Below are positions 1 to 12,310 of a stretch of 64,000 bases of DNA, piece after piece. Position 1 is the stretch's first letter. Each line of letters opens with the position of its first letter. Origin of the DNA: Symsagittifera roscoffensis (Eukaryota > Xenacoelomorpha > Acoela > Convolutidae). The notes beneath the pieces are model-generated. The model searched no databases. It had not been told where the DNA came from and saw nothing but the letters and a program-made list of their open reading frames with translations. A program made the position numbers and the translations under genes. Where the stretch lies: assembly GCF_963678635.1 (NCBI RefSeq), contig NC_087062.1, positions 40,912,672 to 40,976,671 of the forward strand. The letters are read 5' to 3'.

Positions 1-82
1 GTTACTTTTATTCCGATGCTGATTTTGCGTTCTATTGTTTGGGCCTGTTTAAAAGTTTTTTCATTCATTTTGATAGATCTAG

Positions 83-124
83 TTGTTTCGCAAGTGATGC
101 GAAGCTCAGCTTCGCCTCTATGTA
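83..124 (+). repeat. Dispersed hairpin repeat, copy 1
   Basis: A roughly 40-bp motif with a perfect inverted repeat, GCGAAGC-TCA-GCTTCGC, at 99-115. It is preceded by a TCGCAAGTGAT-like stretch and followed by CCTCTATGT. Related copies, all in this orientation, lie near 5388, 7487, 9219, 9391 (and their duplicates near 14345, 16444, 18168, 18348), 25730, 27030, 39181, 40658, 45525, 45645 and 60425. The core can fold back on itself. I do not recognise the element it belongs to. Confidence 0.75.
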
Positions 125-239
125 GCCAATTGTTCTTGTAGGATATGCAGGCTGTTAGGTTTGAAGTTTTTGAGCCATGTTGTTGCGAAAATTTGGGAAA
201 TTTTAGATCTGGATTTAGCCTGAATTCTTCCTATGCTTT

Positions 240-700
240 AGGTCATCTATCTATCTATATCTATACTATATTTAAATGCGAGTGACAGCTATCTCCCATG
301 TTTAAGCATAATAATTTTGTATGTTTAACGTAAGAATTTTCTCATGTTTAAGTTATATCATATATTGCAACGCTTAAAAAAATGTATCAATTAGTTTTCT
401 ACAAGGTCATTAATTTTTCAGTATTTTTTTTCGAGGCCAAATTAAGTCTGTCTGTCTGTATACCTGCTTTTTAAATTAATTTGATTATGTCTGTCTACCC
501 GTCGCAGAATTTTTTTAACTTTCATCTCTTCTCTTGTATATTTAAAGTCGGGCTTCACTATCTTGCCATGTTTAAGCTTTTTCAACGTTTTATTTTTGCA
601 AGTTTAACGAAAGAATTTTTTTAACGTTTAAGCTATATCGTATATTGCAATGATTAAGGTTTTTTTTTGATTTTCCAGTTTAAACTCAGTGTTTTTTTTT
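240..700 (+). repeat. Diverged direct repeat, two copies
   Basis: About 240-440 and 505-700 share the ordered landmarks 'CCATGTTTAAGC', 'TTTAACG.AAGAATTTT', 'GTTTAAG.TATATC.TATATTGCAA' and then a T-run, with a spacing near 260 bp. A short ATCT microsatellite lies at 245-264. The stretch is within the MED13 intron that precedes the exon at 1929. No coding potential is visible. Confidence 0.6.
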
Positions 701-744
701 AAGTTTGAAAATAGCAACCCAATAGTGGGAAATTGTAAAAAATG

Positions 745-1330
745 TCCCAGGTCCTGCAATTCTGGCCTCCATATATGATTAACCAAATCCTTTTAGTTTA
801 CGAGATAGGCAATTTTCGAGATTTTTTTAAAACTTTCCAGAAAATTTAATTTTAAAAAGTCTCTCAATTTTTGATATTCTCACCCTGTAGTTGGGTGCTG
901 CCAGGGTACTCTCAGGGGTTGCGAATCTTGCCTACAATTCTCACTTCTCAAATCCTTGTAGTTTTAGAGATATGACGTTATTTATGCTTTTTTCAAAAAA
1001 TTTTCAAAAAATTAGATTTTAAAAATTTCAAAACGTTGAAGATCTCAATCCTGTTGTTGGATATTGTGAGAGTACTCTCAGAGTTGCGAATCTAGCCTCT
1101 GATTATGGCTGCTCAAATCCTTGTAGCTCACGAGATATGACGTTTTTTTGGATTTTTTCAAATTTTTTAAGAAAACTAGATATAAAAAATTCCACAAAAC
1201 TTGAAATTACCATCTCTGTAGTGAGGCTCTGTCAGGGTACTCTCAGGAGTTGCGAATTTAGCCGCCAAGTATGACTGCGCAAATTCTTGTAGTTTTCGAG
1301 ATATCACGTTTTTTATGATTTTCTCCGAAT
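745..1330 (+). repeat. Family A tandem repeat, ~160-bp monomers
   Basis: About four degenerate monomers. Each carries 'GGTACTCTCAGgGGTTGC', then 'GCCTCCAA.TATGACTGCTCAAA', then 'GAGATATGACGTTTTTT' and an A/T-rich tail ending in 'CAACCCTGTAGT'. The TACTCTCAG landmark recurs near 905, 1069 and 1229. The same family, again on the + strand, fills 41215-42480. The left breakpoint of the 9-kb duplication at 1271 falls inside one of these monomers. Confidence 0.75.
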
Positions 1331-1928
1331 TTTCGCCTCGCCTTTGTATGTGAAACTTTGTTTGTGAAACTTTGAATTTTTATTTCAATCATCGAAGAAA
1401 AAGAACCCCTACTATATATTGTTATTGATTGAACCATTTTAGCTTGCGAAAATTTATCTAAAACGCAAAATTGGGGTAATATTGAACGTCTTTCTTCACA
1501 GTATTTATTTCTAATCTGTCCATTTCTCAATTTATTATAAAAAAATTTTTGTATAAAATCAATTAATCTAAAGCGAAAAATTGTTTGCCAATACTTGAAT
1601 TTTGGTATGATTTTGAGATGTGAAGTCTGTCAAAGATAAAATAGTTTTTGTGTCCATATTATATCAATGTTATTTTTACTTCATCAATTAATCAATCAAT
1701 GTTCTGTACATTTGTCAGTTCTCTATTTATTATTTTTATAAATTTTCTTGTGATTGAATGCGGAGTACAAATTCTTGAAGCTTATCTATCCCGTCTCTTG
1801 TCAACTCTTTGAAATCAAATTTTTGTGTTTTCTCCATACAAGTATGTCATCGGAGAAATATGTTTTTGTTCTTCATTCGATGTGTCCTTAAACACCTGGT
1901 TGTAATTGGTTATTTTGTGTAAATTCAG

Positions 1929-3343
1929 ATCCTCATAGTGGGGGAAGTGGAAGTGAAGGTGGCTCGGGGGCAAGTGGGAGTGGCAGCAGTAAGAAAGGGA
2001 GTGGGCTCTCCAGTTCTTCATCTGGACAGTCCTCATTCATAAGTGGACTGAGTGGCACCAGAGAAGTGTCTTGCACCCATGTTCTCGTCATCCCCATTTC
2101 AGCAAACTCCCAAGTAACACCATTTCAATGACAGCAGTAACTGTTTATCGCCTATAAAGCACTAAAGATTGACAGCATATTTTTTGAAAATGTTTTTTTT
2201 TTATCTCTCAGAATGCTATTATTACCGAAATGAAATTGAACAAACAGTTAAATGGATGCTGAAAGTAAAAGCCCGAAAACTAAAGAAATAAAGCGTTATT
2301 GCTTTTGCTTGAGTTTTGCGGCGATAGAATTCATTAGGAATGCTCCAAAAGTATCTCACAAAAACCCTAATTTTGCGCTGTAACTATTAAAGTCTTATTA
2401 TAGATCCTCTGTTTTGGGGTAAAATATAGCCGATATAGCCTACTACTTAGAAAGAGAAAAAATACATCGGATAAAAAACACGTACATTTTGAAAAGGGAA
2501 AATTGATAACATGCATATATTTTGCTTGCAGCTGGCTTCTAACACGCCGCAGATGAATCCAGGGCCGAATGAACTGGACAACTTGAGTGAACTATTCAAC
2601 TTCATCGACGAAGAACAAAATGACATCGGACAGATCATGGACGAATTGGACACCATTCCTGGCAATAAAGCTTCCGACAGTCTCGAAAATGACAATTCAG
2701 GCAACGGAGGAGTTACGAAAAAAGTACGTTGTTTTTAAGTAGGACAGTGCTTGAATTTCAATTTGATTGGTTATGAACGGCTCTAGTTCCTATTAGATGA
2801 TCAGAATTTATAAAAGTATGGGTTTTTTTTCTGTTTTAGGCGCAGTGCTCTGCGTTTTTACCTCTGAGTGAAGGAGACCCGAAGGACCCCCTCCAGCAGC
2901 AGCCCTTGGCGCTGGGCTTCTACGTATCAACAGCACCCACTGGTCAACTGCCCTCCTGGTTCTGGTCCGCGAACCCTCTTGCCGAGTTCAGAGATCCAGC
3001 AACACTTAAAGCTGCTCTTCACATCAAAACCTCAATGAATGACGAGCAAAATCATCCACTAGATTCAATGCATACGACAACAGTTCTTCGACATGTGTTG
3101 GAAAGTTACAATTCGCTGTCCTGGTTAAATATTGACCCATTTTACTCGTTTGACAGAAGTTCCTGCCTGCCGTTCCACATGGTTGTTCTAGTCAATTTGT
3201 ATCACTGCATGGAAAAATTCTCGACTCTATCTGTTCCCAGCTTACAGCATCCCTCGTCAGCCGGCAGTGAAATTTCACCCAACACCCAAATCGTCAAGGA
3301 CATTTTACATCAACAGCACTTAAATCGCGTCTCGAAAAGTTGA
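1929..3343 (+). CDS. MED13: MED13, Mediator kinase-module subunit, last three exons
   Basis: MED13 links the CDK8/cyclin C kinase module to core Mediator in the nucleus. The window holds only its C-terminal end. Coding exons are 1929-2113 (enters with two bases of a codon, ends in phase 0), 2532-2723 (64 codons, phase 0) and 2840-3343 (phase 0, stop TGA 3341-3343). The first exon begins with a Ser/Gly-rich linker and ends in CTHVLVIPIS, like the CTH(I/V)LVFPTS of vertebrate MED13. The second is acidic (DELDTIPGN). The last carries the family's most conserved C-terminal block: LALGFYVSTA, LPSWFWSA, HPLDS, TTVLRHVLESYNSLSWL and RSSCLPFHMVVL. It runs about 30 residues further than I expect from vertebrate proteins. 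All splice sites are canonical here. No AATAAA is obvious close downstream. Recognition is strong; the 5' exons lie outside the window. Confidence 0.93.
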
Positions 3344-4261
3344 TGAACAGTCAACCCTTCCGTTCTTAGAATGAATCTCTTGAATTGAAATGAGGAATTC
3401 TTTCTGTGCCAATGAAATAATGGCATTGTTTTATCTATCGAAATTACGTTTCAAGTTAGCTTGTTGATAATATTTTGGAAACTAGTTTTAATGCCTATTT
3501 GACACACCTAACAGGACAAACTCCGATCCGTAGAGTTAATTGCTATAATTGAATTGAGATACAGAGAATATATTGTAGTAATATCAATGTAATTTATTTG
3601 TGTTCTTAATTTTTACCCTAAATAAGGGTGCGCAAATTTGATTTGGTTAAGTTTTAAACTTAGTACCCATTCACTGCTTTGCTTTTTGGATGGTCAATAT
3701 TTGCGAATTAATTTTTCGAATGACGTCTTATCCGTTGTTCAACTTCTCATGTGACATCATTATATGTGACTTGGAATTTGAAATGAATTGTAGAAGTGTA
3801 GTTAAATATATTAGCAATATTTTTCCCTGTGACTTTTTATCGACTAGTGACTGCGTTTATTCGGTTTAATGCGTTACGATAAAACGATAGTAACCGGTTG
3901 GCGTGCAGTTAAAACAGAATATTCGGAGCAAAGTAATCACTGCTAAAGAAGAAGTGAAACATCAATTTAATTTTAAATTGTTCATTTTATATTTCGGTTA
4001 TCGAGTTTCGTTGCCCGTTGCGATAAACAAGAGTGTTGCAGCCGGGCATTAGATTTTGTTTGCAAAGAATTTTGTTCACAAGAATTACACGTGTTTGAAC
4101 TTGCTTCATAAGAAATTCAAGTTCAATGAACAATCCAGGACATCTCACGTAGAGGTAACACACATGCTTGAGACTACAATGTATTGGGGCTAAATTGTTC
4201 TGAGAATTCAAAGAGCTTAAGGGCCATATTTTTTTTGAAATTCGAAAGTCAATTTTTTTTC

Positions 4262-4325
4262 TTTTTTTTTTCATTCATTGATTCTTTCTAGCTCTTTTTT
4301 TTTCATTCATTGATTCTTTCTAGCT
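4262..4325 (+). repeat. Local 32-bp tandem duplication
   Basis: A T-run followed by TCATTCATTGATTCTTTCT occurs twice with 32-bp spacing, at 4271 and 4303. It lies in the 3' portion of an R1-like repeat, before GCCTGTTGGCTAT. It is also present in the duplicate unit near 13226-13280. Confidence 0.8.
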
Positions 4326-5204
4326 GCCTGTTGGCTATACTTATTTTTTTCGGCTAAGCTGTCGTAGCACGGGCTGTTTTTCAAGGTTCAGATTTTAATG
4401 CCTTTGGTGGAGGTGATTGAGTTATAAGACTTCAGCTGACGAATTTTTTCTGATAAAAAAGATTTCTTTTTCAATTTTTCTATCGTCGATTAAATTGTAC
4501 AAAATAATAACGCATGCGACGATCATGCTCGCGATTAGCAAGCATTGTGAAATCGAAAATGGACTTCTTGTAAACAATTTGTCCAACAGAATCACTGAAT
4601 CATTTTCTCAATTCTGCCTTTCCGTCAATCAGCGGACATATTTTGAGCATGTCTGTATTCCAAATACCAGTTCTGTTTACACATGCAGAGCGTATTGCAA
4701 TACTTCGAAGCAATTTCTTTTTTCTTCAAACCAAGTCACAAATAATTGTGGAAATTTTCAGCTATAGGGAGCATCAACAATTTAATAGCATATTTTTTAC
4801 ACTTGCGAAGCAAAGTGTATTATTACGAACTTTCTTTTTTTTAAAGCTAAATAGCAAAAGTGCTTCTTTTGGTGGCATTTTTGAATCGGTAGGCTGCGGT
4901 AGCAGTATAATATCCTACGTGCTTTGAAATTTGATTAGTAAATAGTTAACACAGCTGATGCATTTTTAATTCATCTAATGAGCCGAAAAAAGTCATTGTT
5001 TCAAACAGCAGTACAATGATAAAAAGCTCGGTTACAGAAGTTTTGCAACTCAATGTATCTCGCAATTTTTTTGAAATTCATAATTCATACTTAATTTGGC
5101 TTTATGCTTTCTAATTTATTACATAAAAAATTGCGTGTTTTTCTATTTGGTGCTACTTTTGCTGCATCGAATTGGCAATTTATTAGCATATGTAGCTGCG
5201 TTAT

Positions 5205-5410
5205 TGGTGGCTAGTCTTTGGGGATTTTAAGCATCCGTGAATGAATAGTTAGTGCGTTAGACTCAAATTTGCTAGTGCGCTGATTCGAATGCCACACGTA
5301 GCCGTTTTTGCTGCTTCGAGCCTTATTTCGACTTTTTCTTATTTCATTTGGTAGCGCTGCTTTTTGGTCGTGTTCTCGCAAGTGTTTGCGAAACGCAGCT
5401 TCGCCTCTTT
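5205..5410 (+). repeat. S1 tRNA-derived SINE-like module ending in hairpin
   Basis: Starts with GGTGGCTAGT, has an A-box-like stretch (GTGAATGAATAGTTAGTGCG, about 5236-5255) and a B-box-like TGATTCGAATGCC (5281-5293). About 85 bp further on it ends in CTCGCAAGTGTTTGCG and the GCTTCGCCTCT hairpin. The same layout is seen at 25550-25757 and 45320-45545. The spacing and long variable region resemble class II (Ser/Leu) tRNAs. It is degenerate and not a functional tRNA. Confidence 0.6.
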
Positions 5411-5839
5411 GCATAAAATTGATTAGTAATAGGTTAAATTTGATGCTTTTCAACTGGCATAGCAGAAAAAGTCGCAAGCGACCATTCGTCGCAATCGACC
5501 ATTCGTCGCTAATATTATAGGCGGCATATAGTCGCAAACCAGCTTAATCAGGTTTCATCGCTTAGTAGTTCTGCGAAACATTCCATATCAAGTTGCAGAC
5601 CTACTAAGGTACGGCCGTTGGGCTGCTGTATTGCTAATTCAAATAATTCAAAATTGCCGTTTACTTAATTGCTCTGCGGCGAATTTTCGCTTTTTGAATT
5701 GGTACCAATTGTCGCGTGTAACCAAATGCTACTTTTGTTACAGATTTAGTGATAAAATGCGCGCTTTTTTTTCAAGCGATGTCATGCAATTTTTTATGAA
5801 ATTTTAAGCTAACTATCTATTCTTTATTGAATAGTGGTT

Positions 5840-6245
5840 AAGAGTAGTGAACGTGGTTAAGAGTAATAAAATTTGTTCACAATAAGTTTTGATTTTTTGC
5901 GGTTTGAATTGTGATTTATTTTTAACTTCAGTGCATTTCTATTGTTAAAAGAAGGCAAACTCCACTATCGAACAGCAAAAATGTAAAGAAAAACGTGATC
6001 GACTTGTAGTTTCAAAAATTAAAATTATTTATCAGATTTCCCAGCGCAATAAAAGTTATACCTATTGATCCAGTTTTCTCAAATTGTGTTAATGTTGAAA
6101 AAAGTGTCCATGATAAATTGTTTTAAATTCAAAGAGCTCTAAGGCCATCTATTTTTTTCTTCGGAATTCAAAAGTTGAAGGTTTGCCAGTTTTTGTTTGT
6201 TTCCTTACGTTCATTACTCTTTTCCAACTGTCAGTTGGCTATGTA
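5840..6245 (+). repeat. R1 dispersed non-coding repeat
   Basis: Ordered landmarks of the R1 family: AGTAGTGAACGTGGTTAAG, AGAAGGCAAACTCCACTATC, GAACAGCAAAAATGTAAAG, AACGTGATCGACTT, GATCCAGTTTTCTCAAATTG, TTCAAAGAGCTCTAAGGCCATC and TTTCCAACTGTCAGTTGGCTAT. Other copies are at 39250-39725, 58255-58990, 59403-59880, 62148-62330, 62796-63175 and 63344-63800, with weaker ones at 9540-9830 and 21630-21900. No open frame is conserved between copies. Confidence 0.75.
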
Positions 6246-6849
6246 TGATTTTTTCGTATTACTTGTTTCCGTCTTAATTTTTGGCGGCACAGTTTCTGTT
6301 TTTTTTTTCGAAAGCATTTATGCTATATGGTTCGGGTTTCACTGGTTTCCTTTTCGAAACATGTTTTTCATTCTAATTACAACAATTTTGAATATAACTG
6401 AAAGTTGTTCTCTAATTGGTAAATTTATCAAACTTGACTGGGGTTTTGTTTTTCAGTTAAAGGGATTCAGTTTGTGTTATATCGCTTAGGTCATCTCCTT
6501 TTGCGTAGTTTAAGAGGGAAGTTTTTTCATATGCTTTTGTATGTTTCACGAGGGCCATAAAAACGATCAGTTTCTGAACTTTTTAGTTCAAATTTTTCAT
6601 TACTGTAGTTTTGTTTTAGGCTGTTTTGTCGGCTTAGTTGCCGCTTTTTAAATGATTCCCATTGTTTTCTGACGCTGTCGATAAAATATATTTCAGGTGA
6701 ACATATCAAAGTTTTTTTGTAGACCTCTTCCGAGAAAATTTTTTGAGTTCGGTCTTTTTTTCCTATTCATTATCTTGTAAGGCAATGCTTTTGTATCACA
6801 AATTAATTTTACTTCGTTAATGGTCTTTAAAAACCAGATTCTTTCCCTG

Positions 6850-7170
6850 TAGGTCTAAAGGCGACGTGGTTGCCTTCGCACTTCAATGTCTGAAGCGGTA
6901 ATCCCGGCCGCACCTTGATTTTTTTAAGCTTGTATGAAATTGAAGTTTCTTTGGCAAAATTTGAGTATTTGGACTATCGCTTGCCTGCTTTTTTTGTGGC
7001 TTAGTTGCCACATCCCAATTTTTGTTGTGTGTTTTAAGCTATTTTCATTGTAGTTTCAAGTTTTGTTGACTAGTTTGTAAGTTTACAAACCCTGACTTGT
7101 TATAATGTGTACATGTTATTTATTGCGAATATTTTATTCGGCTGGAATGTTTTCGGATTATTTTTTGTCG
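6850..7170 (+). repeat. S2 tRNA-derived SINE
   Basis: The head AGGTCTAAAGGCGACGTGGT resembles a tRNA A-box region and is followed by TGCCTTCGCACTTCAATGTC and a decayed B box. The body contains GTGGCTTAGTTGCCACATCC, a TGTAGTTTCAAG motif, a CCCTGACTTG motif and TTTATTCGGCTGG. The same head and body order is seen at 19799-20095, 30268-30830, 40026-40370 and the triplicated units from 48535. Confidence 0.65.
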
Positions 7171-10100
7171 GCTTAATCAATTTGATTGTGTCTTTAGGAG
7201 GCAAAAATTGCTTATTATTGTTTTGAATAATTCAGGTCGTTTGTGGTTCAAAAGTTCAAACTTAACCGTTCAAGTTTTTTATGACAACAGTTTCTTTTTT
7301 GGTTTCGGCTCTATAGGCGTTTACCCAGTGGCCTATGGCCGACCGGTAAAAAATTTAAAGTTTATTTATTGCTGGTGATTGTTTCTCAACTGTTTTTCTA
7401 AAATTGAATTTTTCATTTTTTTCGAGTTACTTATTTCCTAGTCATTTTCTGTTGCAGTGCTAAGCCTTCGTGGTATCGCACGTGATGCGAAGCTCTGCTT
7501 CAGCTCTGTGTAGAAGTTCGATTTCAAAATTTTCAACACTGATTTATTTTGCGTGTATTTTGAATTGCGTAGTTTTTTTTACAATTTAGTTTCATAAATT
7601 TAAATTTATTACAAGCAATATTTTGTTTGCGTTTTTGTGCATTGGAAAATTTAGTTTTGAGATTGTTGCTGGTTTTTGAGAAGTTGCAGCTTCGCTCTGT
7701 TTCAATAACTTTTATGTGGGTTTTAAATTGACCAACTGTGGTTTGATAAAATTTTCTCATCTTTCTGTTGTTATGCACTCGGCTGAAAAAATGTTTCGGT
7801 TTATACCTTCATATTGCGGCTTTTGATGACCAAAACAAGTTTCTTATGAGTTTTTAAAAGGTAATTAAGTATAGTTTTTCAGTTCTTTTAATGAAAACCT
7901 TTTTGGCTCAACGGGTGTCGTTTCAAAGTTGTCGGCGGTCATACCGCTTCGTAAGTTTTCATTCGAAGCAAACTTATCTTTACGCTTGCGATAAGCAAGG
8001 ATGTTAGAATCGGGTACTAAACTTTTTCCCGTAAACAACTTTGTCCACAGGATGACTGAAATTTGGTCATCTCCACTTGTATCTCTATTTTTACTCAAGA
8101 TGCACGTCTAACAGCTGTAATTCAAAAGCTGGCTTCAACCATTAAAATGATAATTGTTTTACAGCTGAAAAGAATTTTTAGTTGTAAGTTGATTTTTTTT
8201 GACGGCTTTTTTGATTTCGACCCAATTTTGTCGGCTTACTTGCCGGGTAATTAATTCTTTTCTTCTTTTTTCTTCATTTTCATAAGTTTAAATAAAATTC
8301 ACGGTTTTCTGGTTTTTATAGGCGCCAAAATTTTCTCTTACAGATTAAAATTTTTTAATTTGTCTGCTACAATTTTTTTAGCAAATAAATTTAATTTTTT
8401 TTCGGGTCCATGCTTTTTTGAGTTTTTTTCTAAAAGTGCGTGAAACTAGTTTTAGTTTTAATTAGTTAGGTGTGTTATAGGCTTAAGCAATTTTAGTTGA
8501 AATTGAATCAATCGGATGGTTTTACGTTTTGTTTCAATTTTAAAAAAAATCAAAAAACTGATAAATTGATAGTTAAATCGATTCAAGTTGGTGGTTTAAC
8601 GTATTGTTTCAATTTTTCGAATCAAAATTCAAAAATTTGACTCGAATTTAATTTTTTTACAAAAAACTGTGGCGGCAGGTTCTGCTCGAGCTTTAGGCGT
8701 GTCGTTTTTTCTGGCTGAAATAATTTTTTTCCCGAAATATTTTTAATTTCCATTTTTGGTGTTTTTATGTATTTTTGGTGATGTAGCTCTTTTACCGTTG
8801 CGTATAAAATTCATAACTGTTAATTCTTGATGTAATTGCGTTGTTTTCTTAGTCTCTTAGTGATTTTCTTTTCAGATTTTCTGCAAGTTCTTTTTTGTGG
8901 AAATTGTAATTGTAAAAGATTGTTTGGTTGCAAGATTATTCGAACAGTTTTTGAATACGCTGAGGAAATATCGTATCTCAATTTTTTGACCGAAATGTTC
9001 TCTTATCATTGTCATCTATTGGTTATCAGAAAGAAATGGCTGGAGTTAAGCCCACATCCTTCTTTTGTTTTGACGGTAACTGACTTCTATAACAATTGCA
9101 ATAATTTTTTTTTTGATTTTTGAGCCTAAGATTTCGAACGAATTCATTTATGTTTTTCAATTTTTGCTTAAGACACATTATCTTTGATTTTTGGAGCTTT
9201 GTTGTGTATCGCAAGTGGTGGGAAGCTTAGCTTCGCCTCTGTGTTCAATTGACCTATTTGTCATGTTGATTTTTTCTGACTTCATACTTTCATGTTTTTT
9301 CATTCAATACAAATTTTTGTCTTAGTGGTGTTCATCTCAGGTTCTGGCTGCTAGTTTTTTATTGTGCTATATTTGTGTTGTATCGCAATTGGTGCCAAGC
9401 TCTGCTTCGCCTCTATGTTCGAAGTTTTGTGGCTAATTTATAAAGTGCTATTTCGTTTACCTATCGTAACGGTTAACACAGGAGATTCACTAAGATTCTT
9501 AATCATTATTAAGTGTTAATGAACGAAGTCATTTTCCACCAATTTAGCTCGTGTGTTTTTTTTTCGGGAAAAAGACTATAAATTTGTTATCGCTCATGTT
9601 TTAAGGCTAGGGGGTTGACTTTTGATTAATTTTCAAACTCAATTAAAATTCATTTAATAAAAGGAAGGCAAATAACGCTCTCCAATAAGAAAATTGCGCT
9701 GGCGCAAATTATATGGTTTACCTGTATTCAAAAATGGAAATTAAATCTCTGAAATCCCAGCGGAATAAAAAATGCCAATTAACTTACCCAGGTCTCTAAT
9801 TGGGTTAGTTTTATTTATGTTGTCATTGAACTCACGGATACCGAAAAAAATGATTTACTTTTTTTGCACATTTTTTAACTCCCTAGTTTCTTTTAAAGAG
9901 TCTTAAGATGATATAAATCTGAAAATTGTTCAAAAAATTTAATTGTAGTATTGGTGTTTTGTATTTGTTGTATTTTGTATTTTTAATTATTACAATTGTT
10001 GGCTATGTTATTGAGATATGGTCTACAAGTGATGTCAGTTATCTTTGTTTTCTTGGGTAGATGGAGAGAATCGAAGCAAAGCTAGAAACGTTTTTCAAAA

Positions 10101-10896
10101 TAAGCGATCCACTCCACTGTTTGTAAATAAGTCTGGATAGTTAAAATTCGGATCCGCTTTTCTGAACACTATGGGTTCTTCAGAAATATGTCTTCGAGAA
10201 TTTTAATTTCGGCTGAAAGGTCTTTATAAGGAAACCCTATGACTGCGCAAATTCTTGTAGTTTTCGAGATATCACGTTTTTTATGATTTTCTCCGAATTT
10301 TCGCCTCGCCTTTGTCTGTGAAACTTTGTTTGTGAAACTTTGAATTTTTATTTCAATCATCGAAGAAAAAGAACCCCTACTATGTATTGTTATTGATTGA
10401 ACCATTTTAGCTTGCGAAAATTTATCTAAAACGCAAAATTGGGGTAATATTGAACGTCTTTCTTCTTAGTATTTATTTCTAATCTGTCCATTTCTCAATT
10501 TATTATAAAAAAATTTTTGTATAAAATCAATTAATCTAAAGCGAAAAATTGTTTGCCTATACTTGAATTTTGGTATGATTTTGAGATGTGAAGTCTGTCA
10601 AAGATAAAATAGTTTTTGTGTCCATATTATATCAATGTTATTTTTACTTCATCAATTAATCAATCAATGTTCTGTACATTTGTCAGTTCTCTATTTATTA
10701 TTTTTATAAATTTTCTTGTGATTGAATGCGGAGTACAAATTCTTGAAGCTTATCTATCCCGTCTCTTGTCAACTCTTTGAAATCAAATTTTTGTGTTTTC
10801 TCCATACAAGTATGTCATCGGAGAAATATGTTTTTGTTCTTCATTCGATGTGTCCTTAAACACCTGGTTGTAATTGGTTATTTTGTGTAAATTCAG

Positions 10897-12310
10897 ATCC
10901 TCATAGTGGGGGAAGTGGAAGTGAAGGTGGCTCGGGGGCAAGTGGGAGTGGCAGCAGTAAGAAAGGGAGTGGGCTCTCCAGTTCTTCATCTGGACAGTCC
11001 TCATTCATAAGTGGACTGAGTGGCACCAGAGAAGTGTCTTGCACCCATGTTCTCGTCATCCCCATTTCAGCAAACTCCCAAGTAACACCATTTCAATGAC
11101 AGCAGTAACTGTTTATCGCCTATAAAGCACTAAAGATTGACAGCATATTTTTTGAAAATGTTTTTTTTTATCTCTCAGAATGCTATTATTACCGAAATGA
11201 AATTGAACAAACAGTTAAATGGATGCTGAAAGTAAAAGCCCGAAAACTAAAGAAATAAAGCGTTATTGCTTTTGCTTGAGTTTTGCGGCGATAGATTTCA
11301 TTAGGAATGCTCCAAAAGTATCTCACAAAAACCCTAATTTTGCGCTGTAACTATTAAAGTCTTATTATAGATCCTCTGTTTTGGGGTAAAATATAGCCGA
11401 TATAGCCTACTACTTAGAAAGAGAAAAAATACATCGGATAAAAAACACGTACATTTTGAAAAGGGAAAATTGATAACATGCATATATTTTGCTTGCATCT
11501 GGCTTCTAACACGCCGCAGATGAATCCAGGGCCGAATGAACTGGACAACTTGAGTGAACTATTTAACTTCATCGACGAAGAACAAAATGACATCGGACAG
11601 ATCATGGACGAATTGGACACCATTCCTGGCAATAAAGCTTCCGACAGTCTCGAAAATGACAATTCAGGCAACGGAGGAGTTACGAAAAAAGTACGTTGTT
11701 TTTAAGTAGGACAGTGCTTGAATTTCAATTTGATTGGTTATGAACGGCTCTAGTTCCTATTAGATGATCAGAATTTATAAAAGTATGGGTTTTTTTTCTG
11801 TTTTAGGCGCAGTGCTCTGCGTTTTTACCTCTGAGTGAAGGAGACCCGAAGGACCCCCTCCAGCAGCAGCCCTTGGCGCTGGGCTTCTACGTATCAACAG
11901 CACCCACTGGTCAACTGCCCTCCTGGTTCTGGTCCGCGAACCCTCTTGCCGAGTTCAGAGATCCAGCAACACTTAAAGCTGCTCTTCACATCAAAACCTC
12001 AATGAATGACGAGCAAAATCATCCACTAGATTCAATGCATACGACAACAGTTCTTCGACATGTGTTGGAAAGTTACAATTCGCTGTCCTGGTTAAATATT
12101 GACCCATTTTACTCGTTTGACAGAAGTTCCTGCCTGCCGTTCCACATGGTTGTTCTAGTCAATTTGTATCACTGCATGGAAAAATTCTCGACTCTATCTG
12201 TTCCCAGCTTAAAGCATCCCTCGTCAGCCGGCAGTGAAATTTCACCCAACACCCAAATCGTCAAGGACATTTTACATCAACAGCACTTAAATCGCGTCTC
12301 GAAAAGTTGA
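10897..12310 (+). pseudogene. MED13: Duplicate MED13 3' end, probable pseudogene fragment
   Basis: Copies of the three MED13 exons: 10897-11081, 11499-11690 and 11807-12310. They keep open frames and differ from the first copy by a synonymous change in the second exon and a Gln to Lys change in the last (VPSLKHPSS for VPSLQHPSS). The acceptor of the second exon reads GCTTGCAT instead of GCTTGCAG, so the AG at 11497-11498 is lost. No upstream MED13 exons belong to this copy. Because the flanking exons meet in phase 0 and the second exon is 64 whole codons, skipping it would keep the frame. It could survive as an alternative 3' end reached by read-through from copy 1, but a dead duplicate is simpler. 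Confidence 0.8.

Larger units (their letters stand above)
1271..10238 (+). repeat. MED13: Tandem segmental duplication, unit 1 (~8968 bp)
   Basis: First of two head-to-tail units. The unit starts at ATGACTGCGC (1271) and ends at AAACCCT (10238), where the second unit starts immediately with the same ATGACTGCGC. The offset between the copies begins at 8968 and falls to about 8948 through small indels, such as an 11-bp difference near 3785. By eye they differ at well under 1% of positions. The unit holds the last three MED13 coding exons, the MED13 3' flank and about 6.5 kb of repeat-rich DNA. Only one or two bases of microhomology are visible at the joint. Confidence 0.95.
3344..10238. other. 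MED13 3' flank: no gene seen, repeat-rich
   Basis: No open frame here has the composition or motifs of a gene. The longest frames (60-116 codons) are T-rich and hydrophobic or Lys/Asn-rich, as expected from AT-rich DNA. The stretch holds an S3-like sequence near 4020 and 4510, an S1 SINE (5205-5410), an R1 copy (5840-6245), an S2 SINE (6850-7170), another S3-like sequence near 7985, four hairpin motifs, and an R1-like copy (9540-9830). The same content recurs at 12311-19187 in the duplicate. Confidence 0.7.

Noticed and set aside
83-124. Helitron 3' end
   Set aside because: A terminal hairpin is present, but it is followed by CCTCTRTGT rather than a CTRR end, and no 5' TC end or Rep/helicase is seen.
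5211-5537. 108-codon minus-strand frame (repeated at 14168-14494)
   Set aside because: Lies antisense across the S1 SINE and hairpin; not conserved at the other S1 copies.
6175-6489. 104-codon hydrophobic frame (repeated at 15132-15446)
   Set aside because: It reads through the T-rich 3' part of an R1 repeat. Phe/Leu richness is a composition effect, and other R1 copies do not keep the frame.
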